A stretch of DNA of 64,000 bases. Origin: Rhizobium skierniewicense. GTDB lineage: Bacteria > Pseudomonadota > Alphaproteobacteria > Rhizobiales > Rhizobiaceae. The translations under genes were made by a program, and so were the position numbers. Below are positions 45,361 through 54,332 of this stretch, piece by piece. The stretch spans positions 62,001 through 126,000 of the forward strand of contig NZ_JACIDV010000013.1 of NCBI RefSeq assembly GCF_014196515.1, read 5' to 3'. Numbering within the stretch: the first letter of the stretch is position 1; every line of letters starts with the position of its first letter. The notes below the pieces were generated by a model that made no database searches, was not told the origin of the DNA, and saw only the letters and a list, made by a program, of their open reading frames with translations.

Positions 45361-46896
45361 ATGAGTAAGAGCGCTAGCACCACTGCCGACAAGAATATCG
45401 TCGACCGGTCCCGGACGCGGCGCAACAAGGCTGTGTTCGACACGGTCAGGTTGACGCGTGAGCGCTTGCAATATGGCCCTGTAGGCACAAGTGTCTTCGA
45501 GCGCGACATGCTGCAGATGCACGTGGTCGAAACGTTGCAAAGCGCAACGATCATGCCTCTTTTCATCGTGCTGGCAACAGGCGTCGGCATCTATATCAGT
45601 CGCGATCCGCAAATTGTTGGCTGGGCTGTGCTTGCCTTGTCTGCCCACGCGCTGGCGCTGTTCTTTGCGCGAAAAGCGTCGCGCCAGGATCTCAACCCCA
45701 CAAACCTGAACACCTGGCACAACATTTTCCTCGCCACGCAGATCATGATCGGCCTGATGTGGGTTTTGTTTGCGCTTCAGAAAATCGCGCCCGGCGACCC
45801 CTCGCTCATCATGTTCTACAAGGGATCGACCCTGTTGATCGCTTTATCGATCACTTCGATGTCGAGCTCTCTGTTGCGCCGCTCGATGCTGATGACCTTT
45901 CTACCGGTGCTCGTTGCACTGGGCGTAACGGCAGCAATCTCGCGAAATCCGATGGAAATCGGCCTTGCACTGATGTTTTCCATGGCCATGCTGTTTTGCC
46001 ACCACGTGACCAAACGGCTCTATCTTTCCAACCTGAAGCTGCTGTCCTACCAGTCCGAAAAGGACGATCTGATTGCGGAGCTGGAAGTGGCCAAGTCCAT
46101 GTCAGACGAGGCCCGCCGTCGCGCCGAAGAAGCCAACATGGCAAAGTCGCGCTTTCTGGCGTCCATGTCGCATGAACTGCGCACACCGCTCAACGCCATC
46201 CTCGGGTTTTCCGAAGTAATGGCGTCGGAAGTCCTGGGGCCGCTAAACAATCCGCTCTACAAGGAATATTCCGGCGATATCCACCGCTCCGGCCAGCATC
46301 TTCTCGACCTGATCAACGAGATCCTCGATCTGTCCCGCATCGAAGCCGGCCGTTACGACCTGCAAGAAGAGGCAATAGGGATTCTGGAGATTGCGGAGGA
46401 TTGCGTGGGCATGATCCAGTTGCGCGCTCGCGCCAAGAACATCCGCATTTCCCAGCACTTCGAAAACACCCTGCCCCATGTCTGGGCAGACGAGAAGGCC
46501 ATGCGCCAGGTGATTTTGAACCTGCTGTCGAACGCCGTGAAGTTCACCCCGCAGGGCGGTGAAATCTCGATCAAGGCGGGCTGGACAGCCAGCGGTGGCC
46601 AATATGTGTCCATCAAGGACAATGGTCCCGGCATTCCCGAAGATGAGATTCCTGTTGTCCTGTCAGCCTTTGGACAGGGTTCGATCGCCATCAAGAGCGC
46701 CGAACAGGGAACGGGCCTTGGCCTTCCCATCGTTCAGGCCATTCTGTCCAAGCATGACGGCCAGTTCGTGCTGAAGTCCAGACTGCGCGAGGGCACCGAG
46801 GTCATCGCAATCCTGCCGGCCAAACGGGTGCTTCAAAGCATTCCCGCTGTCGAGGACGTTCCCGTCGTCCAGCCGCGCAGACGTTCTTTCGCTTAA
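45361..46896 (+). CDS. pdhS2: PdhS2-like sensor histidine kinase (PleC/DivJ family)
   Basis: 511 residues. An N-terminal membrane region (~55-220) with several helices is followed by a short coiled coil and the HisKA domain 'FLASMSHELRTPLNAILGFSEVM', whose continuation 'GPLNNPLYKEYSGDIHRSGQHLLDLINEILDLSRIEAG' is specific to the PleC/DivJ/PdhS family acting on DivK. HATPase boxes are 'NLLSNAVKFTPQGG', 'DNGPGIPEDEI' and 'GTGLGLPIV'. The name comes from family plus distance from recA, which matches my memory of A. tumefaciens PdhS2; family is sure, paralogue less so. Start is ATG 45361; an in-frame TTG is at 45352. Its stop overlaps convergent dgkA. Confidence 0.8.
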   Translation: MSKSASTTADKNIVDRSRTRRNKAVFDTVRLTRERLQYGPVGTSVFERDMLQMHVVETLQSATIMPLFIVLATGVGIYISRDPQIVGWAVLALSAHALALFFARKASRQDLNPTNLNTWHNIFLATQIMIGLMWVLFALQKIAPGDPSLIMFYKGSTLLIALSITSMSSSLLRRSMLMTFLPVLVALGVTAAISRNPMEIGLALMFSMAMLFCHHVTKRLYLSNLKLLSYQSEKDDLIAELEVAKSMSDEARRRAEEANMAKSRFLASMSHELRTPLNAILGFSEVMASEVLGPLNNPLYKEYSGDIHRSGQHLLDLINEILDLSRIEAGRYDLQEEAIGILEIAEDCVGMIQLRARAKNIRISQHFENTLPHVWADEKAMRQVILNLLSNAVKFTPQGGEISIKAGWTASGGQYVSIKDNGPGIPEDEIPVVLSAFGQGSIAIKSAEQGTGLGLPIVQAILSKHDGQFVLKSRLREGTEVIAILPAKRVLQSIPAVEDVPVVQPRRRSFA

Positions 46897-47312
46897 AGCA
46901 GAACGATGGACAGGAAGAACGTGTCCACGAGCGAATAGAGCAGGAAGCCGCCATTGGCCAGCAGCATGCAGAAGACTGCAAAGGAACCGAGATCCTTGGC
47001 ATGCCGGGCCGCAGACGAGAACTCCGGCGACACTCGGTCAACGATCTCCTCGATGGCCGTATTGAGCGCTTCTACGGCAAACAGAACCAGCGTCAGTCCT
47101 GCGAAAACCATGTAATGCGCAAGCGGCGCATCGATGACACTCAACAGCACCAGCCCTCCCCCGAAGGCCAGCACCTCATGGCGAAACGCAGCCTCCTGCC
47201 ATAGGCGCGCAAGCCCTTGGGCTGAATAACGTGCGGCGGCAAATAGGTGTCTGAAGCCGGTCTCTTTTTGAAAGACCGGTTCTGTCGGAGGCGGGATGTT
47301 GAGTTTGTCCAT
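46893..47312 (-). CDS. dgkA: Diacylglycerol kinase
   Basis: 139-residue small integral-membrane diacylglycerol kinase, recycling diacylglycerol to phosphatidate. The signature 'VLFAVEALNTAIEEIVDRVSPEFSSAARHAKDLGSFAV' includes the catalytic Glu and metal-binding Glu. Three hydrophobic segments are visible. The real start is ATG 47312; the frame open to 47513 overlaps cobT. The last 4 bp overlap the stop of convergent pdhS2. It starts 7 nt after cobT ends, so they are probably one unit. Confidence 0.93.
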   Translation of the reverse strand: MDKLNIPPPTEPVFQKETGFRHLFAAARYSAQGLARLWQEAAFRHEVLAFGGGLVLLSVIDAPLAHYMVFAGLTLVLFAVEALNTAIEEIVDRVSPEFSSAARHAKDLGSFAVFCMLLANGGFLLYSLVDTFFLSIVLL

Positions 47313-47319
47313 CGTGATC

Positions 47320-48342
47320 TCAGTGGTCGGTGCGGGTATCGACACCCGCCGCTGCAAAGGTCGCCATGCCGGAATGACACGCTGCCGCAGATTTGACGAT
47401 ACCGGCGGCCAGTGCTGCACCCGTGCCCTCGCCCAAGCGCATGCCGAGCGCCAGAAGCGGCGTCTTGCCGAGCTTCTCGACAGCGGCAAGATGCCCCGGC
47501 TCACCTGATACATGGCCGATCAGACAATGGTCGAGTGCTGCCGGATTGGCAGCCTTGAGCAGTGCCGCTGCCGCCGTTGCGACATAACCATCGATCAGAA
47601 CCGGGATTTTCTCTACCCGGGCCGCCAGAATGGCACCCGCCATCGCAGCGATTTCGCGACCACCCAGACGGCGCATGATTTCCAGCGGGTCGGACAGATG
47701 ATCCCTGTGGAATTCGACGGCCGCTTTGACGGCGGCAATCTTGCGCGCCATGACATCGCCTTCCGAACCTGTGCCGGGACCAGTCCACTCCTCGGCGGTG
47801 CCGCCATAAAGAGCCAGATTGATCGCAGCGGCAATCGTGGTGTTACCGATGCCCATTTCGCCGATACACAGAAGATCGGTGCCACCGGCAATCGCTTCCA
47901 TGCCAAACGCCATCGTGGCGGCACAGTCGCGCTCGGAAAGCGCTGGTTCGCAGGTGATGTCACCCGTCGGATAATCCAGCGCCAGATCGAAAATCTTCAA
48001 ACCAAGATCGTGGGTAACGCAAATCTGGTTGATGGCGGCGCCACCGGCGGCGAAGTTTTCCACCATCTGCTGCGTGACAGAGGATGGATAAGGCGTGACG
48101 CCGTGACGGGTCACGCCATGGTTTCCGGCGAAGATCGCCACCAGCGGGCGGTTCACGGCGGGCGCGCGCCCTGACCACGCCGCCAGCCACATCGCGATTT
48201 CCTCAAGACGTCCCAGCGAACCGGCGGGCTTGGTCAATTGCGCATTGCGCTCCTTGGCGGCAACCAGCGCGAAGGTATCAGGCCCCGGCAAATCGCGCAG
48301 CAGCGTACGAAAATCATCAAAAGGCAATCCGCTCATGCTCAT
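47320..48342 (-). CDS. cobT: Nicotinate-nucleotide-DMB phosphoribosyltransferase
   Basis: 340-residue CobT, which makes alpha-ribazole-5'-phosphate for the lower ligand of cobalamin. Recognised by 'KPAGSLGRLEEIAMWLA', 'VAIFAGNHGVTRHGVTPYPSSVTQQMVENF', 'CIGEMGIGNTTIAAAI' and 'HVSGEPGH'. Start ATG 48342 or 48336. It is divergent from cobS across 136 bp, in which I see no cobalamin riboswitch. Confidence 0.96.
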   Translation of the reverse strand: MSMSGLPFDDFRTLLRDLPGPDTFALVAAKERNAQLTKPAGSLGRLEEIAMWLAAWSGRAPAVNRPLVAIFAGNHGVTRHGVTPYPSSVTQQMVENFAAGGAAINQICVTHDLGLKIFDLALDYPTGDITCEPALSERDCAATMAFGMEAIAGGTDLLCIGEMGIGNTTIAAAINLALYGGTAEEWTGPGTGSEGDVMARKIAAVKAAVEFHRDHLSDPLEIMRRLGGREIAAMAGAILAARVEKIPVLIDGYVATAAAALLKAANPAALDHCLIGHVSGEPGHLAAVEKLGKTPLLALGMRLGEGTGAALAAGIVKSAAACHSGMATFAAAGVDTRTDH

Positions 48343-48478
48343 GTGACAGGTCTTTCTGGTCGCGCCGGACGCTTGTATTTTCCGGCAAATCGGTCTTTGT
48401 TGCGCTTCTCATAATCGGGGATGCGCAGAGGAACAACCTCAAATACGATCGGCATCTCCTCACTGGCTGGAGAGACGG

Positions 48479-49261
48479 TTGCGGACAGGCGATTATCTGA
48501 CGGATATCATGCGATCGCTGGGCTTTCTCAGCCGCATCCCCGTGCACGATGTCTTCTTTGCAGATGAACACCGCTCAATGGCGGAGTCGTCACGCGTCTT
48601 CCCGTTGGCTGGCATTCTCATCGCCATCCCGTCCGCCTGCGTAGCAGCAATTCTCGTCGCAAATGACGCAGACCCGGTTCTGTCGGCAGTCATCGTACTG
48701 ACCATCGCAACTCTGATCACCGGCGCGCTGCATGAAGATGGCCTTGCCGATACGGCAGACGGTTTCGGCGGTGGGAGTTCGAAAGAACGCGCGCTGGAGA
48801 TCATGAAGGATAGTCGTATCGGCACCTACGGCGCCATCGCCCTCATCCTCTCCTTCTTGCTGAGGGTGGCAGCCCTTGCCGCGCTGATGAGAGACCTATC
48901 TGCATTGGGCATTGCCATCAGTCTCATTGCCGTTGCCTGTCTCAGCCGGGGTGCCATGGTCTGGCATTGGCAAGCGCTTGCACCTGCTCGGCCAAGCGGC
49001 GTTGCGGCATCGGCGGGGCAGCCAGGGGCGACAGAGCGAACGCGCGCACTTGGCTACGGATTCGGTGTCGCGGGCGTGATCGCCATGAATTATTATACGC
49101 CGTTTCCCTTCATCCTTGCCCTCGCAGCGCCTCTGGCGGCCACGTATCTCTTTAATCGCTACTGTAACCGCAAAATTCAGGGGCATACCGGTGACACCAT
49201 CGGTGCAACCCAGCAGATCACGGAGATCGTGATGCTTTCTGCACTTGCCCTGATCGTTTGA
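48479..49261 (+). CDS. cobS: Adenosylcobinamide-GDP ribazoletransferase (CobS/CobV)
   Basis: 260-residue membrane enzyme that joins adenosylcobinamide-GDP and alpha-ribazole in the last assembly step of cobalamin. Motifs 'FLSRIPV', 'GALHEDGLADTADGFGGGSSKERALEIMKDSRIGTYGA' (metal-binding Asp residues) and 'LSRGAMVW' are typical. The start is TTG 48479, behind GGAGAG at 6 nt, because the conserved 'DYLTDIMRSLGF' lies before the first ATG (48509). Confidence 0.93.
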   Translation: MRTGDYLTDIMRSLGFLSRIPVHDVFFADEHRSMAESSRVFPLAGILIAIPSACVAAILVANDADPVLSAVIVLTIATLITGALHEDGLADTADGFGGGSSKERALEIMKDSRIGTYGAIALILSFLLRVAALAALMRDLSALGIAISLIAVACLSRGAMVWHWQALAPARPSGVAASAGQPGATERTRALGYGFGVAGVIAMNYYTPFPFILALAAPLAATYLFNRYCNRKIQGHTGDTIGATQQITEIVMLSALALIV

Positions 49262-49278
49262 TGTGAAGATATAACCCA

Positions 49279-49473
49279 ATGGAAACGCCTTGCATAAACG
49301 TCTGCTCGCTCGATCCCGATGATGGCCTTTGCGTGGGCTGTTATCGCACGATTGACGAGATCATGGGTTGGTCAGGTTATGGGGATGCAAGACGCAGTGC
49401 CATCATGATCGAGTTGCCGAACCGCATCTCGAGCCGCGACGCTCAAAACACCGGGGAGACCGAGACCGTATGA
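49279..49473 (+). CDS. DUF1289 cysteine-rich small protein
   Basis: 64 residues with the DUF1289 pattern 'TPCINVCSLDPDDGLCVGCYRTIDEIMGW': four cysteines spaced for metal or Fe-S binding. It follows cobS by 17 nt and its stop overlaps the next gene's start (ATGA), so it is probably in one unit with the protease gene. Function unknown. Confidence 0.9.
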   Translation: METPCINVCSLDPDDGLCVGCYRTIDEIMGWSGYGDARRSAIMIELPNRISSRDAQNTGETETV

Positions 49474-50177
49474 ACAGGCTGACCTTTGTTTTTCTGATCC
49501 TGGGCATCGGTCTTGCTCTGCTCATCTTCAATCATGATAGCGGCCGTACATTCGGTATCGCCAACGACGATTTTGCCCATGCGCTCTATCTGGCGCCAAT
49601 CGCGGCCCTTCTATCGGTCGGCATCTTGCAGGGCAATCGGGGTGGCTTCGGCACAGCCATCCGGCAAATGGCGATCTGGCTTGTGATCATTCTCGGCCTC
49701 GTCGTACTCTATCTCTACCGCTACGATTTCCAGCGTGTTGGAGAAAGGGTGCTGGCCGGGCTTATTCCCGGCCGCGCCGTTGTCGTCACCACGCAAGGTG
49801 GTGGGCAAGAGGTCATCATCAACAAATCCATGAACGGCCATTTCGAAACCGACGCGCGGGTCAACGACACCAGCATCCACATGCTTGTCGATACCGGTGC
49901 AAGTTCGGTGGTCCTGTCGAGCGAAGACGCACAAGCAGTTGGCATCAACGTTGAAAGTCTGGATTATTCCGTCTCGGTCATGACGGCCAATGGCCGCACA
50001 TCCGCCGCTCCCGTCAGCTTGCGACAACTCGCCATCGGCCCGATTGTCAGGCGCAACGTGGAAGGCCTCGTTGCCCAGGAAGGCCAGCTCGACCAGAGCC
50101 TGCTGGGCATGACGTTCCTGTCCACGCTTGGCTCGCTTCAAATGCAGACGGACGAACTGAGACTGCGCGATCAATGA
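49470..50177 (+). CDS. Retropepsin-like aspartic protease (TIGR02281 type)
   Basis: 235 residues. Two or three N-terminal membrane helices are followed by a retropepsin-like domain with active-site 'LVDTGASSVVLSSEDA' and flap-like 'YSVSVMTANGRTSAAPV'. Only one D-T-G is present, so it must dimerise, as in retroviral proteases. It is probably membrane-anchored with the domain in the periplasm. ATG 49470 overlaps the previous stop; the longer frame from 49368 lies within that gene. The end is 19 bp from the convergent AsmA-like gene. Confidence 0.88.
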   Translation: MNRLTFVFLILGIGLALLIFNHDSGRTFGIANDDFAHALYLAPIAALLSVGILQGNRGGFGTAIRQMAIWLVIILGLVVLYLYRYDFQRVGERVLAGLIPGRAVVVTTQGGGQEVIINKSMNGHFETDARVNDTSIHMLVDTGASSVVLSSEDAQAVGINVESLDYSVSVMTANGRTSAAPVSLRQLAIGPIVRRNVEGLVAQEGQLDQSLLGMTFLSTLGSLQMQTDELRLRDQ

Positions 50178-50196
50178 CGCCGGGCTGCCTTCAACT

Positions 50197-53100
50197 TTAG
50201 AACTCGAAAATCTGGCGGAACACACCGGGTGCGATCAGCGATAGCGGATTGATCACCAGACGCGGCGTGTCTGTCTGCCCGGTCAGCTTGAAGGTGATGC
50301 CGAGCAGGCCGCGGTCCTGGCCGTTGCCAAGGAAGATGCCGATGAAGGGCAACTCACCAAACAGCCGGTTGAGACCATAGGCCGGCATGAAGGTGCCGGT
50401 CATATCCATATTGCCGTTTTGGTCTTTGACGATGCCCTGGAACGTCGCGCCGATCTGCTCGCCACGAACAACTCCGTTTTCCAGCGCAAGCGTGCCGTTG
50501 ACATAGACAACCCGCGCAAATCCGCGTTGGAATTTCTCCGAGCTGACATCGATGTTGCGCCGAACGGCGGTGTTGAGGCTGCGTCCATCCTGCCCTGTCG
50601 GTGTGGCGACGATATCCTGAAGCTTGGCCTCGTTGACGACGGCAAAATTGCGCATGTCGAGAGACCCACTCCAGTCGTTTCCGTTGGCCGTCGTCAGTGC
50701 AAGGTTCAGCAGGCCACCACGAAGGCGCGAATAAAGGTTGGCGAACCGCACGAATGATCCGGCATCGCTGGTCGTCACGTTGATCGTCCCGCCGTCGCCG
50801 CGGTTGATGGTCTGCGCTACGAGGGCCTGCCCACGGCTGGTAACGCCCTTGAGATCGATGGTTCGCAGCTTGCCGTTGCGCAGATTGACATCGGCATCGA
50901 CGTTGCTCATCACCTCGTCGTTGAAGCCATAGACCTTGTCGATCTGTGCCTTGATCGAGAAAGAGCCGAAATCGCCATCACCGGAGCCTGATCCGCTACC
51001 CCCACCGCCACCGCCACTTGGCGCAGGGTTTCGAAGCTTGGCGATGAGCGGCTTCAAATCGATGGATTTGCCATTGGCACTGATGGTGTAGTTCTTGCGT
51101 GAAGAGGACACAGCCACTGCGAAATTATCCTGCGGTGATAGTTGGAAGCGCGAGAAATTCGCGGAGATCAACCCGCTCTTGTCAAAGGAGAGCTCGCCGT
51201 TGGCGCCGAAACCGTCGCCCTTCAAGGAGAAATCGCTGATGTTGGTGCGGCCATCCACCACTTCGACCGCAAGGGATGCCGTCGCCGGAATACCCGGACC
51301 CTTTGTCCAGCCTAGACCGGGCAGAACAAGTGAGGCATTGGACAGATCAAGTTTCACGCTCTGACGCTTCGGGTCGCTACCGTTGATTTCCAGCAGCGCC
51401 GTGCCGCTAATAACCTTTCGCAGCTCCGGTGCGAGTTTAGCGATCTGCGCCGATTCGAGCGTGGCTTTGAGCATCAGTTGGCGGGCAATCGTGCTGGACT
51501 TTCCGACCGGCTGAACAAGATCGATATCCATTGCCACATCGTCGATCCGCCCCTTCCCCTTCAAATGCAGGGCCTGCTGGTCGATCGTCAGCGGCCCGTT
51601 GACACCCGTCACGGTGCGACCGGCAAAGGGGCGTGTCAGCGCTACATCTTCGAGATCGAGGTGCGCAGACCATACTGGCGGTGGTGGGTTCTGGCTGTTC
51701 AGCAGACCCACTGTCAGTTTGACATTGGCTTTCACCTGCCCGGCAAAGTCTCCGGGTTTGAACTCGGAATCCTTCAAGGCATTGATCGGCCGGAACGTCG
51801 CCATCTCGGCTACGGCATCCGCAGCACCGGAGAGGTTGAGATCAAGATCGGCCATCAACGGCTTCTCATAGACCGACTGTATCTTGAACGTGCTGTTTTC
51901 GAGCGTCACCGTTCGGTTGGAGGGAGAGAACGACATCGCCCTGATGATATCGACATCAATCGTTTCGCCCTTCAGCTCGAAATGGGCGGAGGCATCGCGC
52001 AAAGGGGGAATATCGCCTGCGACACTGAGACGGGTATTTTCCACATCGAACTTGATCTGCAACTCGTCGCCGGAAAGCTCCATCGGACAACCGGGGCCAC
52101 ACATCTTTCCCTGGGGTATGAACACGGAGATCGAGCCATTGCGAACGGTGCCGCCATACAGGTTCGAAATGACCCAGGGTCGGGCCTTTCGCGCCATCCA
52201 GAACGGCCACAGCTGCTTCACAGCCGTTGCTTCCATCTGCGCAATCTGACCGCCGAAACTGATTTCGGGCGAACCGACCCCGAACGTCACCTTCAACGAG
52301 CCGGCCATATCGCCGAGCGGGCTTTTGACATAGAGCCCAGGAAAATCCAGGCGGCGCGTCGTTTTGTTGAAGGTGCCATCCGCCGTCAGATCGAATGGTA
52401 CGGGTGGCTCACCGCCCGCCTCGGCCACGGCCTGGGCACCTTCCAGTTTCAGTGAGAGATCGAAACCTTCAGAATTATCCTTGATGTTTGCACGAAGCGG
52501 TAAAACGGATTGGCCGAAGGTGAAACCAGAATTTTCCAGAGCAATGACATTGCTGTCGAAATCGTAGTGCGCATTGATGCTGCCACCCGTCACGGGTTGC
52601 GCGTCGCCTCCAATATACAACTTTCCATCGCCAATGCCTGCCGACACCGACAGTGCGGGCTTCGCGTCAGCGCGCTCACGGCTGCCGAGAATGTTGAGGC
52701 CAGCTTTTACGTTGAGGCCCTGATGCATCAATCCTTCAGGATCGTGCAGCTCCACAAGAGGTCCAATATCGAATCCATCGAGCCTGGCGCTGAAATTGTC
52801 GATGCCGCCATTGGCACCTTTCGCTGCCAGCGCAAGCGTGGCAACCTCACCGTTGAACGCGACACTGCCGTCCAGCGCATAACCACCTTCACCGTCTGGC
52901 ACCAGAGAAAGCTCCTGCAGCACGATGGTGCGTGCACCACCGTCCTGTTTCGGTGGAAGAAGGATCGAAATATCCGACAGATCGATCTCGTCCGTGCCGC
53001 TGCTTTTGAACGTCTGGGCAAAGGTATCCAGCGCCTTGAAAGCCATGTTCAGATAGTCAGGCACCGCATCGACACGCAGTTTCGCCATGTCGATGCCCTG

Positions 53101-53601
53101 CCCTTTCGGCAACAAGGCTGTGTCGAGTTCCATGCCGGTCGCTTCGATGCTTTGAACAGAGACGCGCCCTGTCAGAAGAGCCAGAGGATCGAGCGCCATA
53201 CCGATCGCACGGGCGCGGCTCATGTGCTGGCCGGTCGCCTGCTCGATGATATCGACATCCTGCGCCACCAGTGCGAGCTGGAAGCCCGATGCAAACCGAA
53301 CCGATGTGGAGCCGATACGCGCTTCGTAACGTGAGCCCAGCGCATGCTCCAGCGCCTGCTTGGCCTGCGTCGAGAGCGCATTGTCGACGGAGCCCGTCTC
53401 GATGGATAAAATGATGCCACCGATGGAGATGAAGGCCAGAATGAACAGCGCTGCGAAAACTTTCAGGAGCGATCGCATCATGGAACGCGGCGCCGGACAA
53501 TGAACGATGATGGGATCTTCAATCTGGGCAGAGGGCATCGCATGCAGCGGCTGGATGTCGCGCTTGTTGAAACTTACCTTCTCGCCACGAATTTCCGCCA
53601 T
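50197..53601 (-). CDS. AsmA/YhdP-like (DUF3971) giant envelope protein
   Basis: 1134 residues from ATG 53601. A cytoplasmic N-terminal ~45 residues ('MAEIRGEKVSFNKRDIQPLHAMPSAQIEDP') are followed by a membrane helix ('VFAALFILAFISIGGIIL') and a very long beta-rich periplasmic part ending in an AsmA-like C-terminal region ('GEQIGATFQGIVKDQNGNMDMTGTFMPAYGLNRLFGELPFIGIFLGNGQDRGLLGITFKLTG'). This layout matches the AsmA/YhdP group, thought to form lipid-conducting bridges to the outer membrane. A Gly/Ser linker is at ~890-905. Phospholipid transport here is inference. Confidence 0.85.
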   Translation of the reverse strand: MAEIRGEKVSFNKRDIQPLHAMPSAQIEDPIIVHCPAPRSMMRSLLKVFAALFILAFISIGGIILSIETGSVDNALSTQAKQALEHALGSRYEARIGSTSVRFASGFQLALVAQDVDIIEQATGQHMSRARAIGMALDPLALLTGRVSVQSIEATGMELDTALLPKGQGIDMAKLRVDAVPDYLNMAFKALDTFAQTFKSSGTDEIDLSDISILLPPKQDGGARTIVLQELSLVPDGEGGYALDGSVAFNGEVATLALAAKGANGGIDNFSARLDGFDIGPLVELHDPEGLMHQGLNVKAGLNILGSRERADAKPALSVSAGIGDGKLYIGGDAQPVTGGSINAHYDFDSNVIALENSGFTFGQSVLPLRANIKDNSEGFDLSLKLEGAQAVAEAGGEPPVPFDLTADGTFNKTTRRLDFPGLYVKSPLGDMAGSLKVTFGVGSPEISFGGQIAQMEATAVKQLWPFWMARKARPWVISNLYGGTVRNGSISVFIPQGKMCGPGCPMELSGDELQIKFDVENTRLSVAGDIPPLRDASAHFELKGETIDVDIIRAMSFSPSNRTVTLENSTFKIQSVYEKPLMADLDLNLSGAADAVAEMATFRPINALKDSEFKPGDFAGQVKANVKLTVGLLNSQNPPPPVWSAHLDLEDVALTRPFAGRTVTGVNGPLTIDQQALHLKGKGRIDDVAMDIDLVQPVGKSSTIARQLMLKATLESAQIAKLAPELRKVISGTALLEINGSDPKRQSVKLDLSNASLVLPGLGWTKGPGIPATASLAVEVVDGRTNISDFSLKGDGFGANGELSFDKSGLISANFSRFQLSPQDNFAVAVSSSRKNYTISANGKSIDLKPLIAKLRNPAPSGGGGGGSGSGSGDGDFGSFSIKAQIDKVYGFNDEVMSNVDADVNLRNGKLRTIDLKGVTSRGQALVAQTINRGDGGTINVTTSDAGSFVRFANLYSRLRGGLLNLALTTANGNDWSGSLDMRNFAVVNEAKLQDIVATPTGQDGRSLNTAVRRNIDVSSEKFQRGFARVVYVNGTLALENGVVRGEQIGATFQGIVKDQNGNMDMTGTFMPAYGLNRLFGELPFIGIFLGNGQDRGLLGITFKLTGQTDTPRLVINPLSLIAPGVFRQIFEF

Positions 53602-53715
53602 TCGCCGTGCCTGCTCCCGGAATTGCCACGGCCCTGAAATCACCATCAAGACCTGTTCGGAGTGACGGCTCAACCAATCACACCGTCTGACTCGCCACAA
53701 GACTGGACGAAGCGC

Positions 53716-53737
53716 TTATTCGGTATATATCGAATAA
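53716..53737. promoter_or_regulatory. Dyad in the bcp / AsmA-like divergent promoter region
   Basis: TTATTCG and CGAATAA are exact inverted repeats around an 8-bp TATA-rich centre. The dyad lies 41 bp upstream of the bcp start in the 177-bp divergent gap, so it could be an operator overlapping a -10 region. Confidence 0.45.
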
Positions 53738-53778
53738 TGGCCCATTTACTCAACAATCCGGCGAAAGAAAGGTCACCC

Positions 53779-54246
53779 ATGACAGATTTGAAAATTGGCG
53801 ATAATGCACCGGATTTTACCCTCCCCAGAAACGGCAGTGGAGACATCGCGCTCTCGAGCCTCAAAGGCAAAGCCGTGGTGCTCTACTTCTACCCCAAGGA
53901 CGACACGTCGGGCTGCACAGCGCAGGCTATCGACTTCAGCGCTATGGGCGGCGAATTCGAGGCTGCCAATGCCGTTGTGATCGGAATCTCGCCTGATTCG
54001 GTCAAAAGCCACGACAAATTTGCCGCGAAACACTCCCTGTCGGTGATGCTGGCGTCCGACGAGGAGCGCAAGGTTCTGGAAGCCTATGGCGTCTGGAAGG
54101 AAAAAAGCATGTATGGCAAGAAATATATGGGTGTTGAGCGCACGACCTACCTCGTGTCACCAGACGGCAAGATCGCCCAGATCTGGAACAAGGTGAAAGT
54201 TCCGGGTCACGCCAGGGCCGTGCTCGACACCATCAAAGCGTCCTAG
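53779..54246 (+). CDS. bcp: Thioredoxin-dependent peroxiredoxin (Bcp/PrxQ)
   Basis: 155-residue peroxiredoxin that reduces peroxides. Peroxidatic Cys46 is in 'YPKDDTSGCTAQAIDF'. No other cysteine exists, so the resolving thiol must be external (1-Cys type). 'GVERTTYLVSPDGKIAQIW' and the conserved Arg are typical. Start is ATG 53779; the open frame extends to 53662. Divergent from the AsmA-like gene, with a dyad between. Confidence 0.93.
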   Translation: MTDLKIGDNAPDFTLPRNGSGDIALSSLKGKAVVLYFYPKDDTSGCTAQAIDFSAMGGEFEAANAVVIGISPDSVKSHDKFAAKHSLSVMLASDEERKVLEAYGVWKEKSMYGKKYMGVERTTYLVSPDGKIAQIWNKVKVPGHARAVLDTIKAS

Positions 54247-54299
54247 GGTTTGCTCGACGCGGCAACGTCAAAACTTCGTTAACCTTAACAAATTACTAT

Positions 54300-54322
54300 C
54301 CAGCCGAACGACAATCGGCTGG
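54300..54322 (+). promoter_or_regulatory. Hairpin overlapping the M23 gene ribosome binding site
   Basis: CCAGCCG and CGGCTGG (7-bp arms, 9-nt loop). The last two bases of the 3' arm are the first two of the GGAGG ribosome binding site of the TTG-started peptidase gene, so the hairpin may lower initiation. Confidence 0.4.
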
Positions 54323-54332
54323 AGGATGGATT

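Noticed and set aside
48343-48478. Cobalamin riboswitch between cobT and cobS
   Set aside because: The gap is only 136 bp, and I see no B12-box-like segment or matching stems.
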